This document shows positions 23,891 to 36,484 of a DNA stretch of 64,000 nucleotides, one piece after another. Source of the DNA: Balanoglossus misakiensis (taxonomy: Eukaryota; Hemichordata); the NCBI GenBank assembly GCA_040954595.2, contig CM082590.2, positions 8,432,001 through 8,496,000 of the forward strand, in the 5' to 3' direction. A program made the translations under genes and the position numbers. The stretch's first letter is position 1. Every line of letters begins with the position of its first letter. The notes under the pieces were generated by a model that was not told the origin of the DNA, made no database searches, and saw only the letters and a program-made list of their open reading frames with translations.

Positions 23891-24986
23891 ATTTATAATG
23901 AGGGACGGCAACATTTGCATCGATACTTTACTGCAGTAACCGTTTTTTGTTTTATCGTAAAAATACTTTTTCTGTATGTGCACAGTGCACAGGGACCCAA
24001 TATGGGTATTGTGTGTACATGATCGTGTTTGATCTGTCACAAAGACTTGCAAAGGTTGGTCTTAAAATTGAACTGCTAAGTATTAATTAGTAAGAGATAC
24101 TGAATCACCCACAGAGATTGTGACAGCGTGGATTTGAGACTTTAAACTTAACATAAGATCAGGGTATAAAACCAGAGTAATGTGACATCTATAATGTGCA
24201 AAGCACACTGCTGATCATCCTTATCTATGTAATCAGAAATTTTGTTTTGTTTTACTAGTTGTTTTTCTTTGTTTTGTTTTGTTGTTTTATTTTATTTGCT
24301 TTAAGTGACTTTCTGCCAGCTCGTGCGTCAACTGTAGTACGATCACCAGATATATTGTGTGTCTATGCAAATTGTGGATGTCAAAAATTCTTCAGAGCAA
24401 GTGTCGATAAAAAGTAAAAGTAAACTTTACCAACAAAGTCCCAGGATGTAAAGGATACATAGGGGTCATGAAAGTGGCCATCGTGATGTAGCCAATCATT
24501 GATTTTCACTTGGGTGGCCATTCAAAAATTGATGCCACGCAACGGTCTGAGATTTGCCGGATTAACCATATTGTATTATGGTCATATGCAATGAGAGATA
24601 AAAGTTGTATTCCTTTAGATTATTGAACCGATATCAGACTTGATCAAAGCATTCAATTGGGCATCAAACTGATAGCCAGTAGTATTTTTGCCATGGTTTC
24701 TTAACAGAGAGAATCATGTTGATTTTACTTTCCTGGAAAAAACGTGGAATGGAAGTGTCTGCTTGAAAAGAAAAGACAATAAAAAGTTCTTCTCTCTCCA
24801 TCGAAGTCTGGTGATGCTTTCAAATACTGGTACTGCATTTGTTAGGGTTAGGGATTTCATTGTATCTGGGAACAACTGAAATCCCCATACTAAAAGCATC
24901 CTTCAAAACAAAATGTAATTTTCAAGTGGTGGGCTAAATGCAATTGACTCAAACAAACACAGGAGATATATAAGTATTCAGAACCC
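23891..24986. other. FAH 3' UTR and convergent intergenic region
   Basis: This is AT-rich unique sequence downstream of the FAH stop. A possible polyadenylation signal (AATAAA in GACAATAAAAAG) lies near 24777. No other gene is seen before the USP8 3' end. Confidence 0.45.
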
Positions 24987-24992
24987 TTTATT
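24987..24992 (-). terminator. Polyadenylation signal AATAAA of USP8 (minus strand)
   Basis: TTTATT on the + strand reads AATAAA on the - strand, about 1.34 kb downstream of the USP8 stop. The intervening 24993-26331 would be a long AT-rich 3' UTR. Earlier weak signals cannot be excluded. Confidence 0.4.
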
Positions 24993-26331
24993 ACAACATA
25001 AGCTCAGCATTATTGACTTGCAGTGGGCTACAAACACAAGTATTGTGAATTAAAAATCATAACTGATGAAAGTTCAATACATATAATATATTACATTATA
25101 TTCAAAGGGCAATGAAATAATATCTGACTTCTGGAGACGTCATTCATTGGTCAGGTCATTATAAGGTCAGGTCATAAGGTCAGGTCAGGTCAAATAGCAA
25201 AGATCTCTGATATCACACCTTTGCAACGCATAAATTGATACCCTAACTCTACAGCACACAGTAAAATCTGATCTACATATGGAGTATCCCAGTCAGTGGT
25301 TATCCCACAAAAGCACACACAAGAACAGCTTTGTGAAATGTGAATTTTACCATCAGTGAAACCACTACATCTAGGAAAGCTATACAATAATAGATCAAAA
25401 GATTATATACACATTTCAATGCTGAATAAATTTTGTAAATGTCAGTTTTGAACTGAAAACAGCAGCATCAAATTCATTTACTTCAGAGGGCGTTTTACTT
25501 TTGGCATTCTCTACAAATAAAACAGTGAGTCGTCCCGAACCCCAATCAAGTAAACTTTGGTACAACCCACTACAAAACTACTAACATCTACAGATTGCAG
25601 AAAATGCTTCTATAGTTTAATTTCGTCTTGAGCTTTTAAGTGTTTGTACAGGTGAGTTTTTGCAGTATTATAATTTGTTTTTGAAAAAGCTTGGCTTAAA
25701 GAATAGACAGGTCACACAATAATTTGTACCAAGGCTGGTTGATTGATATAACATTGGACAAAATCAAATTTCAAACAGAGAAAAACGATTGACATCATGT
25801 AAATGATAAAGACAGAAACGCAACTCGCCATTCCTTCGGTTAAATATCCAACAACATTCTACAACATTCTCAAGACTGTCCACACCAAGTTTCAAAAGTT
25901 TAACTTGCTTGCACAAATCAATACAGACAAGTGAACACATATCCAAAACATTTTGGTAAAAATTTACAAATGTGAAATTGAACCATGTGTCCTAGCTGAT
26001 AAGAAAAATCTACCTATCTTCCAGTTTTCAGCGTTTATTAGTCTAGAAATCTCATCGAAATACCAGTCATTTATCAACATTTCAGAACCTTGTGTGTGCT
26101 GTCTATGTTATGGACATCTGCAATACAGTAAAACCTGTCTAAACCGGACACTAAAGAATGTCTGGTTTACAAAGGTTCTTTAAACATAGCATCCTATGTG
26201 TGAAGTTCTTCACTAAAGATAGTTATCCAGAGTAGACAGGAAATGTTGTTTCACAGGACATCACACTAATGCTGTCATTGTGCGTTGTTACGGTAACCGA
26301 TGTTCCAGTGACTGTTGCTATGAGACTGTCC

Positions 26332-29300
26332 TTAATACCCGGAACCGACAATTGGTTGGACTTCAATACTTGTGTAGAACAGAATATATGCAGCTGATGA
26401 CTGAAAGAAAAAAGAAATCATTTATTTAATCAAGAGTCCTGTATGACAATTTGAGAAATCAAGTACTTTCCTGGAAATGATGTTGGATGTCAGTTCAAAG
26501 AAAACTAACAAGAGAAGAAGACTCACCTTAACACTGCTGGCTGATATATCATAGACTTCTGTGTCATCAAATTTATACCATCGCTGTGTCATGGCATGTT
26601 TACAGTACGCAGTATCTAAACAACAGAAAAAAAAAAACTATTTAGGAATGTGTGTATTTGTTGTTTGTTTGTGTGAGCAAGCAACAATACCCCTTCTTAG
26701 ATAACATTTTACATCCCCATGGAAGCCCAAAATGATACGCAGTTGTTTTCAAACCTGTCTATAGTGGCCAGTCAAGGGACTCTCCTAAACTGGCCTTTAT
26801 AGACAAGTCCATTAATGCACAGGTTAATTGCACAGGGACGTAACAGTGGCCACTATATAGAGGTGGCCACCAACACAGGTTTGACTATAGTTCTTTACCA
26901 CTAATGAAGCAAGCATAAACCGAAAAAACTGTTCAGGACAAGAAGATGTTATGGATGTAAAAACACACCAAGTTATCTTTCGTATACTTACAGTGCCCAC
27001 CATCTATGGTGCCATAGTGATTAGAGACAGCGTAGAGATTGTATGACGATCTGGTATTGGGACCGATTACATGTTGCCTCATGTTTAAGTCCGTCAGTGG
27101 AAAATCAACGTATGTCTGTAGTTTATGTCGCCACACACCCTCGTAGGAAAACCTAAGCGGAGAAAATTGCAAAATATCAGGAAAATATCACATGATATAT
27201 CATTTTTATATGTAGACAGTCGTGTATGCATTCTGAGATATGAAGAAATTATTGCCATAGTAACGTGTGATGTGACCAACCTTTTGAGATGAATCAGTAA
27301 TATATGCGGCAGCTTCCAAATCTCTATCTTCTTATTGGCTTCCCTGTGAACTTTGCACCTGGGACAGTACCACTTGTCGCTGCCACTGACCTTCTCAAGT
27401 TTACTGAAATTCCGCAAACAATCCTGCAAAAGACGAACAGAGAAATGTGAAATTTTCATCACTCATCTCGGAGTAAGAACCTCGCTAAGGTGGTGAGAAT
27501 TTCCCCAAAATGGGTGGATATACCCCTAACCAAGACTACAACAGCCCACTACAGACTACATGATGTTTTACTGCAGAGTATAGAATATACATACTGTAGA
27601 CTACAGGATATACGCACTGCATACCACTGCTATAAGTACTGCAGTTTACAGAATATATGTACATCAGACTACAGGTTATACGTACTGAAGAGTACAGGAT
27701 ATATGTACCTCAGACTACAGGATATACGAACTGCAGACTACAGGATATACGTACTGAGTGTAGGATATATACAGTAAACAACCAGATATATGAACCACAG
27801 ACTACAGGATATATGTACAGCAAACTACAGGATATACGTACTGCAGACTACAGGATATACATACGGCAAACTATAGGATATACTTACGCTGAGAGAGCAG
27901 CGACTGTTTGATGGCAGCGGCAATGACAGATACATGAACGCGTCGTACGTCACCGACTTCTTGGAACACTTAAGACACTCGATGGTCGACTTGAACTGGC
28001 CCTGGAACAGCTCCACCATGATGGACTGGTTCAGACGCTTGTGGTTCTCCCACGAGAGTCTCGCTGCATCTACATCCGACAAATGACTCTTGTCTTTCTC
28101 TTCAATGTACCTGCGATGCTTGACCTGGGAACATGAAGAAATTCACGTAAAACTCTCTGAAACTTGTCCAAGAGAGTGTGATGGTTATTTCACTATTTTG
28201 GTCTGAGCAATGTCTAAAATTTCTCATTTCACTCAATGAGACTTTTTAAACATAATGTATTCAGCTTGTCATCAGAGTATGTATGTGTGTAAAATGCTGT
28301 TTTATTTTTGGCATTCCAATTTTGGACGAGCCTGAAATTCAAGTCTTACTGACAACATTCCTGCTTTTACATATATCTGGGGCTGGGTGTGGCAAAGTTT
28401 TGTAACTTGTGAGTCGACAGGTGAAACTTTATTGAATCAACATAAAATAACATAACATATATACATGTAATAAGTAGAAATAACCAATTGAACATACCCT
28501 ATTCATATCTTCATGCAAACCGTCTAGAAGAAACAGCAAGAATTCCTGGGAGTCTTGTTGTTCGTAGCCTGCAAACTGTGGCACGAATTTGCTGACGGTG
28601 TTCTTGAAGTCTCTCGGGGCGACAGATTTATATTGTCCTGACCACATTGCGTTTATCAGGACTGCGAATTCCTCTGCTACTTCACCACCACGACCGAGCT
28701 TGTTCTCTCTGTGAAAGTGAAAATAATAATAATAATATTGATTTCTTATATAGTGCATAACATAATACATCTCAATTCTCAATGCACTTTACAGTTTTTC
28801 CCATAGTCATTGGACTTAGATTTTCCATTCAACTGCCTGGGGAGCAAACAACAGCTCACATGTGCAGCTATAAGTGCAGCAGAGCTAAACACACACATTG
28901 CAATCTCTGTCCTACCAGGTACCCATTACTCCTAGGTGGGGAGAAGCAATGAGAAGTAAAGTGCCTTGCTCAAGGACACAACACCACAGCCATGCTGGGG
29001 CTCGAACCCACAATCCTCCGATCATGAAACCAATAGTCTATGATGTCTCCTCGATCCTGAGTGAAATTTCTCTTTTTATGAACAAGAGAAACTCTCAGAA
29101 CACAAAAGATGCAAATGTGACTGACCTGTTGATGTCTAGTCTGTAGTTACCACTGAGGAAGTACTGTGCCAGAGGTGTAGTTCCGGCCAAACTCTGGATC
29201 ACTGAATTCATGAAACAGGTGTTGCCAAGGTTACGCAAACCAGTCAGCGCACGTCCCTTTTGGTAAAACACAGTTAAAAACAGATCAGTTGAAAATCCTC

Positions 29301-32300
29301 AAAATTTCATATTAAGAACAAAGCATACATTGCAAGAGATAAAACTTACCTGACTGCCGTATACAGGATTCAGGTTTCTCACTTTAGCAGCCGAGACATC
29401 AGAGGGTTTGAGGTCGCGAGAAGGGGTTGGTGCAGGTTCCAGTCTAGATTGGGAAAATAAAAATATTGATGTTAATATTTATCATCATCATCACCATCAT
29501 CACCATCACCATCAACATCATCATCATCTATACTATTATCATTACTGTTGTAGTTCACAGAATGTCAAGACTGACAGTGTATGTTGCAAATTTCTACAGC
29601 TGTTTATACTTTGTAGTCTCTCAGAATTCCTTGATTTACAAATTTTAAACCAATTTCAGGGAATGTATAACAAGTCAATAGTGCTATTCACCAAAAGTGC
29701 AGTAGCTGTGTGAGACTGAGACTAGAACTAGTAGTTAAGCTCGCAAATAGTATGAATGTCACTGAAAATTACATGACTCCTCTTACTTTGTTGATGGTTT
29801 CGTTGTCCTATCAAAGCTGGGGCTAGGTCTCAGGTCCTCCTGCACCATCTGCGCTATGTTGGGTGATGAGTGCGATCGCCTGAGCGATGTTTGGGGTTCG
29901 TTCTGCAGGGGCATTTTGTATGTGCCCTTGCCCTGGGGGGCAGCCTGTTGTGGTGATGGTTGGCTCGGCGTCTTGTGGGTTGGTTGGCTTGTAGTTGTCG
30001 CGCTGGGTGGGTTCCAGTGTGTCGTGGCGGTGTTGTGATCGATGTAGTAGTAGCACTTCCTGGTCTCGTGGTACCGCTTCTCCCATCCTGTCGGCAATTG
30101 GCTCTTGGCTCTCGCCTCTTCTTGTTTCTTCAACTTCTCGGCATTCAACCTCTGTTCCTGTTCCATGAGCTGTCGTCTCAAACTCTCGGCTTCCTGCTGG
30201 GCTTTCACTGTCTCCTCTCTCTCTAACCTCAGCTTCTCTGCCACCTCCAGCTCCTTCCGTCGCTTGTCCTCCTCCTCCTGCTGTAGCCGTAGCAACTCCC
30301 GTGCCTCGTGCTCCCTCTTGAGCCTCTCCCTCTCCTGTAGCGCCTCCAACTCGACCTCGTCCCGAATCTTCTTCTCTCTCTCTACCTGTTCTCGTTCCCT
30401 CGCCTCCCTGTCCATCTTCTCCTGCTGTTCTTTTTTCTCTTGCGCTTCTTTCTCTTTCCGTCTCTTCTCGTCTTCGCGTCTCTGTTTCTCTAGCGATGCT
30501 CTCTCATCCGTCTTCCGTTTCTCGTCTCCCGTTGCTTTCCTTCTTTCCGTTTCCTCCATCTCTCGTCTTTCCTGTTCTTCCCGTTTCATCTGCTCTTCCC
30601 TTTTCCGGGCTGCTTCTTCCCGTTCCTTCCTCTCCCGGAATGCTTTCTCTTCCTCCGCTTTCCGCCGCTGTTCCTGTTTGATTTTCTCCAGTCGTTCGCG
30701 CTCAATCTTCGCCTTCAGTTCGTCCTCTTTACTCTTTTTCGCCCGCTCTCTCTCCAGCGACGCTTTCTCAAGTTCCTTCAATCTCTGGCGTTCCAACTCG
30801 ATGCGTTCCTGCAACTCTCTCTGTTGCATTTCCATCTCGGGCGACATTTCAGCCGTGGGGCTCGTATCGTCGCTGTCGCTACTCGCGCCTCGCGGTTTCT
30901 TCGTCCTGTCTACGCTCGGCATCGCGATTCCCGAGTTCGTCTTCGCTGCGGTCACCCCCGGCTGTTGTGCAGTCATCATCCCGGCTGCGACGCCACGAAC
31001 TGCGCCTGCGTCTGCAGCATGCGAGTTACCGATCGCCACTGCGGACACCCCCGGCTGTACAGTTGGTTTTGCAGTCACCATCCCGCCTGCAACGCCACGA
31101 ACTGCGCCTGCGTCTGCAACGTGCGAGTTACCGATCGCTGCAGTGGCACCCTCATGGGGGGTAATCGACTGTGGCTTGGGTTTGCTGGTTCTGTCAACGA
31201 CCGGCATGGCCTTGCTTCTGGCTGCACCGTGAGGCACCCCAGGAGCTACGACGTCACCGTTGACGACAACTCCACCATCACCACTTATATTGTTCTCCAC
31301 TGGAATTTCCGGTGGCTCAGGTTTGTCTTCTTCCAGTGTTGGATAATCAAAGTCCACTGCAACAAAAATTAGAAGTTACAGTCAAACCTGTCTATTGCGG
31401 CCAGTCAAGGAACTTTCCTAAACTGGCCTTTATAGATAGGTGGCCTTTATAGGCTGGTCAATTAGTGAACATGTCAATTGCACAGGGACTGTAACATAAG
31501 GCCACTATATAGAAGTGGCCACTAACACAGCTTGGACTGTATTAGTCTATGGTATGCTACATTATATTACAAGCTAATATACTCAGTACTCTGAGTCTCC
31601 ACTTGTCAACATAGCCTGTATGTGTATAACAGCCATTGTTATTGTTTACAAATGAATTCTAGTCTGGACTTGAATTCAAATTTTGCACAATAGCAATGCT
31701 GACTATAGAGGTTGTGTTGATAATCCTAATGCTAGGTATTTGTCATGTTTCAAAAATTTGAACAAGAAACTGCAGTAGATACACATACTGAAAACATGGC
31801 AAAATATTAGAGTAATGGAGCTTTAAAAATACTTACAGAGACTTGAAAGCGATGCAACTTCGTGATACTTCGGTGGCTTGGGTACTTTGGGGTTAGTCGT
31901 GAATTGTGGGTAGTGGAGAAGCCAGTCGTCATAGCCACCTTGCAGTACTAACGGTTCGCTCTTCACGATCACTGTTGCATCAAACTGTTTGACATGAAAG
32001 AAAGAGAAATAACATTTCATGATAGTGGAGGATTCCGTGGGTAAGGCCAGTTGTTTGTATGTGAGGCAGGTCACAGCTGCACTTAGATATTTCTGATGGT
32101 CGGTACTCTAGCAAATAGTAGCCTGTCTCGTCCAACAGAATACTACTGTACATGATTCTAATTGCACTCAAATGATGTTCAAATGATAGTTGATTGCTCC
32201 CAGTAAAATTAAAACCTTCACTTTATAATCTAATTAACGTGTCTTTTAATTTTGTCATCCCACCGAAATATTCTAACTACAGTCAAACTTGTCTAAACCG

Positions 32301-34783
32301 GACGACAAAATGACTGTGGAAATTGTTCAGTTTGCAGAGGTTTCTGGTTTATAGAGATTCATTCAACGAGTGGGTCTATGTGATGGGGACGGGAAAGTGT
32401 GTTTGATATCAACAGGTTTCCAGATTAGACAGAGTTTGGTTTAGACAGGTTTTACTGTAATGTTTTTGACCAGTGTACAAGTGTCTAGGTTAGATATTCA
32501 GTCGACTGTCGTACTGAGATTCTTTACCTTGAATATTGCATCTTTGAGAGATTTCAACGTTGATCCGACAGTCAAGTCTTTCAGTGAACTATCCCAGTCC
32601 AGCAGTACTATGAAATCCACGGAGCCTCGGTTATTCCACAGTTCCATGTATTCGGTGTCTAATCCCGACTCTATTCCTTGCACAGTTATCCTGGAAAACA
32701 TGGATCAATGCAATGTCCATTGGTTAGAAACATTTAGTCTAGTCAGAGGCAATATGTCCCTGGTCTCTGGTAATGAAATTGAGAAGTCTGCATACAGCTA
32801 TTTTCAAAACAGTTTGAAATTTCTTTGTCAGAGAGATAACATAAATATTTCTGACAATATGAAACAGTACTGCTGCATGCTGCACTTTGAATTTTGTACC
32901 ATTTTACTCTAATCATAGAGTCACTTTCGAACTGATCTTATTGAAGTTACTTAGGGAAAAAGTCAAAGACACACACATTCAATGGGATAATGTTTGACAC
33001 AAGTTGTACATCAACAATCATTTTGCATTCCTGATATCACAAAAAAGGCAAAATGAGCGACCCACAATAATGATCAATGTAATAGTGAGGACAGAAGGAT
33101 CTTGTACACTTCAGGAAATAGCAGTGTAATTTATTCTTGTCTTTTTTGTGTCGAGTGTTAAGTCTGCGACACACTTACCCTGGTTTAATGATTGTCTGTG
33201 GCAAACTGACACAGTTCAAATTGCGGAATTTGATGTGCGATGTCCTGTACTGTTCTTCAGGCCGGACATCCATCACTAGCACCGATGTGTTACCCTCGTC
33301 GAGTAGTTTGTACAAACAAGGCGATGATATTTCTCCTGGGGCTGTAACAATCTCTGAAAGAGAGAAAAGGTTCTTTTTTAATTCCATTTTCCATAACCTT
33401 TGGCCAACTTTTTCAGTCTTTGTTGGTGTGTTTAAAATGCAGTGACTTTCTCATCACAACCCACCTTCATCCTTCTCTGTTTCCACGGCGTCCTGCAGAT
33501 CCCCATCATTTTCTTTTCTCTCCTTCTCTCGTCTCTCCTTATCCTCTTCTTCATCTAGCCTCTTTCTCAAATCGTCCGCCTCTTGTAAATCTGCATATCT
33601 GAATAATAAAAGATATTGAAACATTTCCTGTACTGTGATTGGCTGAAACTAAAGGTACTGGACTACGATGGTCCCTTTCCTGTGCTTTGATTGGTTGATA
33701 CTATAGTGACGTGACATACATCATTTTTGTGCTGATATATACAAACATACAACAGTAGACCATTTCCGAACACCACGAGACTTTGTGAGATCTCGCGTGG
33801 CTAGGCAGTTTATATGAGAGGACATGTTCATGTTGTATATGGCAAAACAGATCAAAGTTACAATTTTTGTTAAACTCTGCACGTATGCTAATTTCACGCA
33901 AAGCTTGACTTGTATTACATGGCTAGCAACCTGTTGCTACAGTAATTAACCCTTTCACCACCATGGTTCAGTCCAAACCCATTGTTTTCTATGGTAAGGT
34001 TGGACCTCTATACAGAGAAATGGGGGTGAGAGGGGCAATTTCTACCAATCTGACTTACCTTTTTTCTAACCCAGCTGCCAATTCTTCAGCTTTGTCTATA
34101 GCTTTCATCACATTGGTCTTGCCGAGCAATGAGTCAAAAAATTTCTAGAGAAGAGAAAACATCAAAAAGATCATTATATTCTTACAAGCGTTTGACAATT
34201 AAAACTATTCTGCACCTATAGCAAAATAAGGTGTATTGGTATTTTAAAAATATTTGTTGATTGTGATTCTGTATGGCATACCAGTCATTTCAATAATTAA
34301 GGATGGAGTACTTTACCTTATCTGCTTTGTAATCTTTTGTCTTATGAATCTGACTGACGATATTGAAGTATTTCATGAAGAAAACATAAGCCTTTTCTTC
34401 ATCACCAGATTTCAACTCATCATCAGCTGCTTTGAATACTTTGGACGCAGACTGACAATAACTGAAAAATCACGTAAACAAAAAAGTATACTTGATAATC
34501 ATTATTCATATACTGAGTTTTTGTCTGAGAATAATATGGTACCAAGCTACCAGTGGTTTTAATTGTGATATCCATACATATATATACTCAACTAGAATGA
34601 AGTCATGCTTTAGTAATAATGTTGATGTCTGCTAACAACAATAACAACAACAATAATAATAACAATACTGAACACTGCTTACTTTTGTATTTTCCATCCC
34701 TTGACAAGTTTATATTCCGCCATCTTGTTTAAATCTTCCAGGGACTTCCCCAGGTGGAGTTCTTTCTTTCCTCTTGCAGGCAT
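26332..34783 (-). CDS. USP8: Ubiquitin carboxyl-terminal hydrolase 8 (UBPY)
   Basis: USP8 removes ubiquitin from endosomal cargo and ESCRT-0. Coding exons in transcript order: 34683-34783, 34317-34461, 34059-34144, 33465-33598, 33179-33353, 32528-32690, 31837-31984, 29787-31356, 29350-29443, 29126-29256, 28498-28708, 27888-28124, 27281-27423, 26992-27152, 26527-26615, 26332-26400. They sum to 3657 nt, 1218 aa. Domains in order: N-terminal dimerisation domain ([18 protein letters not shown]); rhodanese-like domain ([41 protein letters not shown]) with no Cys at the usual active site; a large exon with a charged coiled coil, STAM-SH3-type motifs and a WW domain; a 14-3-3-type RSHSSP; and the USP catalytic domain. 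Cys box is [25 protein letters not shown] is present, zinc-ribbon CysX2Cys pairs are ECLKC and YCPRCK, and the His box is GGHYTAYCK. The C-terminus is [13 protein letters not shown]. It is divergent from GABPB. Confidence 0.96.
26748..26891. mobile_element. Mariner-like MITE family A, USP8 intron
   Basis: CAAACCTGTCTATAGTGGCC on the left and AACACAGGTTTGACTATA on the right are inverse related. It is the same family as 31381-31535 and 38375-38540. Confidence 0.7.
27540..27895. repeat. Minisatellite in USP8 intron, unit near 22 bp
   Basis: Degenerate tandem copies of a unit like GACTACAGGATATACGTACT occupy about 350 bp and end within a few bases of the donor side of the exon 27888-28124. The + strand open frames here (repeats of a DYRIYV-like peptide) only mirror the repeat. 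Confidence 0.85.
28728..29045 (-). mobile_element. SINE-like dispersed element with tRNA-like box B
   Basis: The segment contains GTGCCTTGCTCAAGGACACA and GGGGCTCGAACCC, a combination common in short interspersed elements of marine animals. The inverse of GGCTCGAACCC matches an internal tRNA promoter box B (GGTTCGAGCCC). It lies in a USP8 intron. Element family and boundaries are inferred. Confidence 0.5.
29480..29530. repeat. CAT/CAC microsatellite
   Basis: A (CAT)n/(CAC)n tract lies in the USP8 intron upstream of the large exon. The poly-His frame is a shadow. Confidence 0.9.
29787..31356 (-). other. USP8: USP8 large exon: SH3-binding motifs, coiled coil, WW domain, 14-3-3 site
   Basis: A single 1570-nt exon. 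In protein order: [16 protein letters not shown]; the motif PVVDRTSKP; an imperfect internal duplication ([15 protein letters not shown] and [15 protein letters not shown]); a second motif PSVDRTKKP; about 230 residues of Glu/Arg/Lys-rich coiled coil; a WW domain with [28 protein letters not shown] and NPP (about 30000-30095); then [13 protein letters not shown] and a third, imperfect motif PSFDRTTKP at the exon end. The first two motifs fit the PX(V/I)(D/N)RXXKP consensus bound by STAM SH3 domains. Confidence 0.9.
31381..31535. mobile_element. Mariner-like MITE family A, USP8 intron
   Basis: The left end is CAGTCAAACCTGTCTATTG; the right end is diverged (CACAGCTTGGACTGTA). Confidence 0.65.
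32278..32459. mobile_element. Mariner-like MITE family B, USP8 intron
   Basis: The ends TACAGTCAAACTTGTCTAAA and GTTTAGACAGGTTTTACTGTA (inverse related) bracket about 180 bp, with TA at both flanks. Confidence 0.75.
33946..34040 (+). mobile_element. TTAA MITE copy, forward
   Basis: A USP8 intron copy with TTAA at 33946-33949; the right end has decayed. Confidence 0.75.
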
Positions 34784-35078
34784 CTTGTTTTAGGTCTGCA
34801 ATTTACAAGAACGTGACACTAATATTTTAGGATAGCACTTTATGATGTCATGATATCATAATAAATCATATATGCAAATTATTGATTACATTACACTGGG
34901 TGTAATAAATAAATAATAACAGGCTGTCTGATTTTGATACAAAATAAACATTATTAATTCCAGCTTTGTCAGTGAATACCAGAAAGATTCCTAATTCTTC
35001 AGCGTTCTGGTTTGGTAGATTTTAATTTGGTTGGTTCCACATGTAAACAATATGACCCCACCCCCAATCAAAACTTGA

Positions 35079-35114
<36 letters not shown>

Positions 35115-35600
35115 TTGTTGTTGTTGTTGTTGTTTTTAAAAGATTGGAGGTGATCGATGTCTTTGATTTGTCCAACAATAACAACACTGAAGCCCTACAA
35201 TGCACTGTATGTAGTTGTTTACCACAAAAAGCTGCCCTGAATATTATACACGATGATGATAACACGAGATGTGTCTTACTTCCTGGATCTGTGACTAGTG
35301 TACATATCCGTGTGTTGTGTATTTCATTTGGAGATCATCAACAAGATCGGATTTCTGTAAGCGATCGCGGCGCTGAAATCAACCGGGATATCGAGTACTG
35401 TTACTTACCTTTCCTAATCCGTCTTTAAAACCGGTGTAAAAGTTGTACGATGCTATCTTGCAGTCAATATACGAGTGACAACATATCTCTTCATCATCTG
35501 CAGTAGATCGCCATAGTCTCTCGGCCTTGTTTCTGATCACGCGAGATTCGGTGAGATTCCGCTTGGGGACATTTCACTAAAATATCCCGGATCGCTACAC
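34784..35600 (-). other. USP8 5' UTR region
   Basis: No coding exon is seen upstream of the USP8 start. A minus-strand donor at 35407-35408 (GGAAAG|GTAAG) suggests a noncoding first exon at about 35409-35580. The (GAT)n(GTT)n tract at 35081-35135 lies in the would-be first intron. Confidence 0.4.
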
Positions 35601-36151
35601 TGCAACTAAGTGCTGAGAAATTTATTAGTTTCAAGCCATTAGAACAAACTTGGGATGATAAAAAGTACTCAATTATATTTCATTTATTAATTAGGTAAAT
35701 ATATAACACAAATTTTATATTTTAAGCGGTAGAATATAATTTAAACGTGGAAACCTGGAACTATTTTCCCAGGGACTGCGGAAGGATAAAATAGGCATCA
35801 CCATGTGCTTCCGGAAATAACAAATGCACTTCCGGCGGCTAAAATTTTCTCGGTTTTTCAGCTGTTAAATCTTCGTATATACTAGTTTAATTGGAATTAT
35901 TACAATTCACAGGTAAGGTGACATATCTCAAGCGTTACTTCTCGAATTCTTGAGGTGGTTGTGCGTTTCTTGGCGGAGATGGAGGCATGTGTTTGAGACC
36001 GATGGAAGTGCTTCCGGTGGAACGCGGAATTGAAAAAAAATGTCGGTGTCAATTTTGCGTTTCTGGGTCTTCCAGCCTTTTTTGCTCGAAAGTGTCGTGT
36101 CCTTGAGAAATTTGTGGACAAAATCAGTCGAAATGACAGCGGTTATATACG
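35600..36151 (+). promoter_or_regulatory. Divergent promoter USP8/GABPB with ETS sites, and GABPB 5' noncoding exon
   Basis: Two ETS/GABP-type sites, CTTCCGGAA at 35808-35816 and ACTTCCGG at 35828-35835, lie 20 bp apart. A third composite GGAAGTGCTTCC is at 36004-36015. A good donor follows ATATACG at 36151 (gt at 36152-36153), so about 35900-36151 is probably the first, noncoding GABPB exon. The likely acceptor is at 36692-36693 just before the coding exon. Start sites are not directly visible. Confidence 0.55.
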
Positions 36152-36484
36152 GTAAGAGCAGTGTTTGATAATCGCTTTTCATTTGGGTCTTTGTTGGTCT
36201 ACACTAGTGCATCAGGAAAATCGTGTGTGTGTGTGCTGTGGTTGCAATGTTGTCAATTTTGACATAGACATGTTTACAATCTCGATTTACACCAGTATTC
36301 GCTGCATTATATGTTGATTGGAGCTGCGATCAGTACAGCTTAACCCAATTTGTATTCGTACTGTTTACTGCTCATAATCATATGATTATCAGATGTGTCA
36401 GACGATACAGACATCATTGAGATGTGAAATTAAACTGGTCTCACATCCATAGTACAGATCAGATGGGTTTTTTTTCTGGTGTGC

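Noticed and set aside
27490-27911. Tyr/Ile-rich frames with DYRIYV repeats
   Set aside because: Shadow of the USP8 intron minisatellite.
30105-31232. Long Ser-rich + strand frame opposite USP8
   Set aside because: Antisense shadow of the Glu/Arg-rich coiled-coil exon; the sense frame has clear USP8 homology.
32460-32912. 150-codon + strand frame
   Set aside because: Antisense to a USP8 rhodanese-domain exon plus intron; no independent support.
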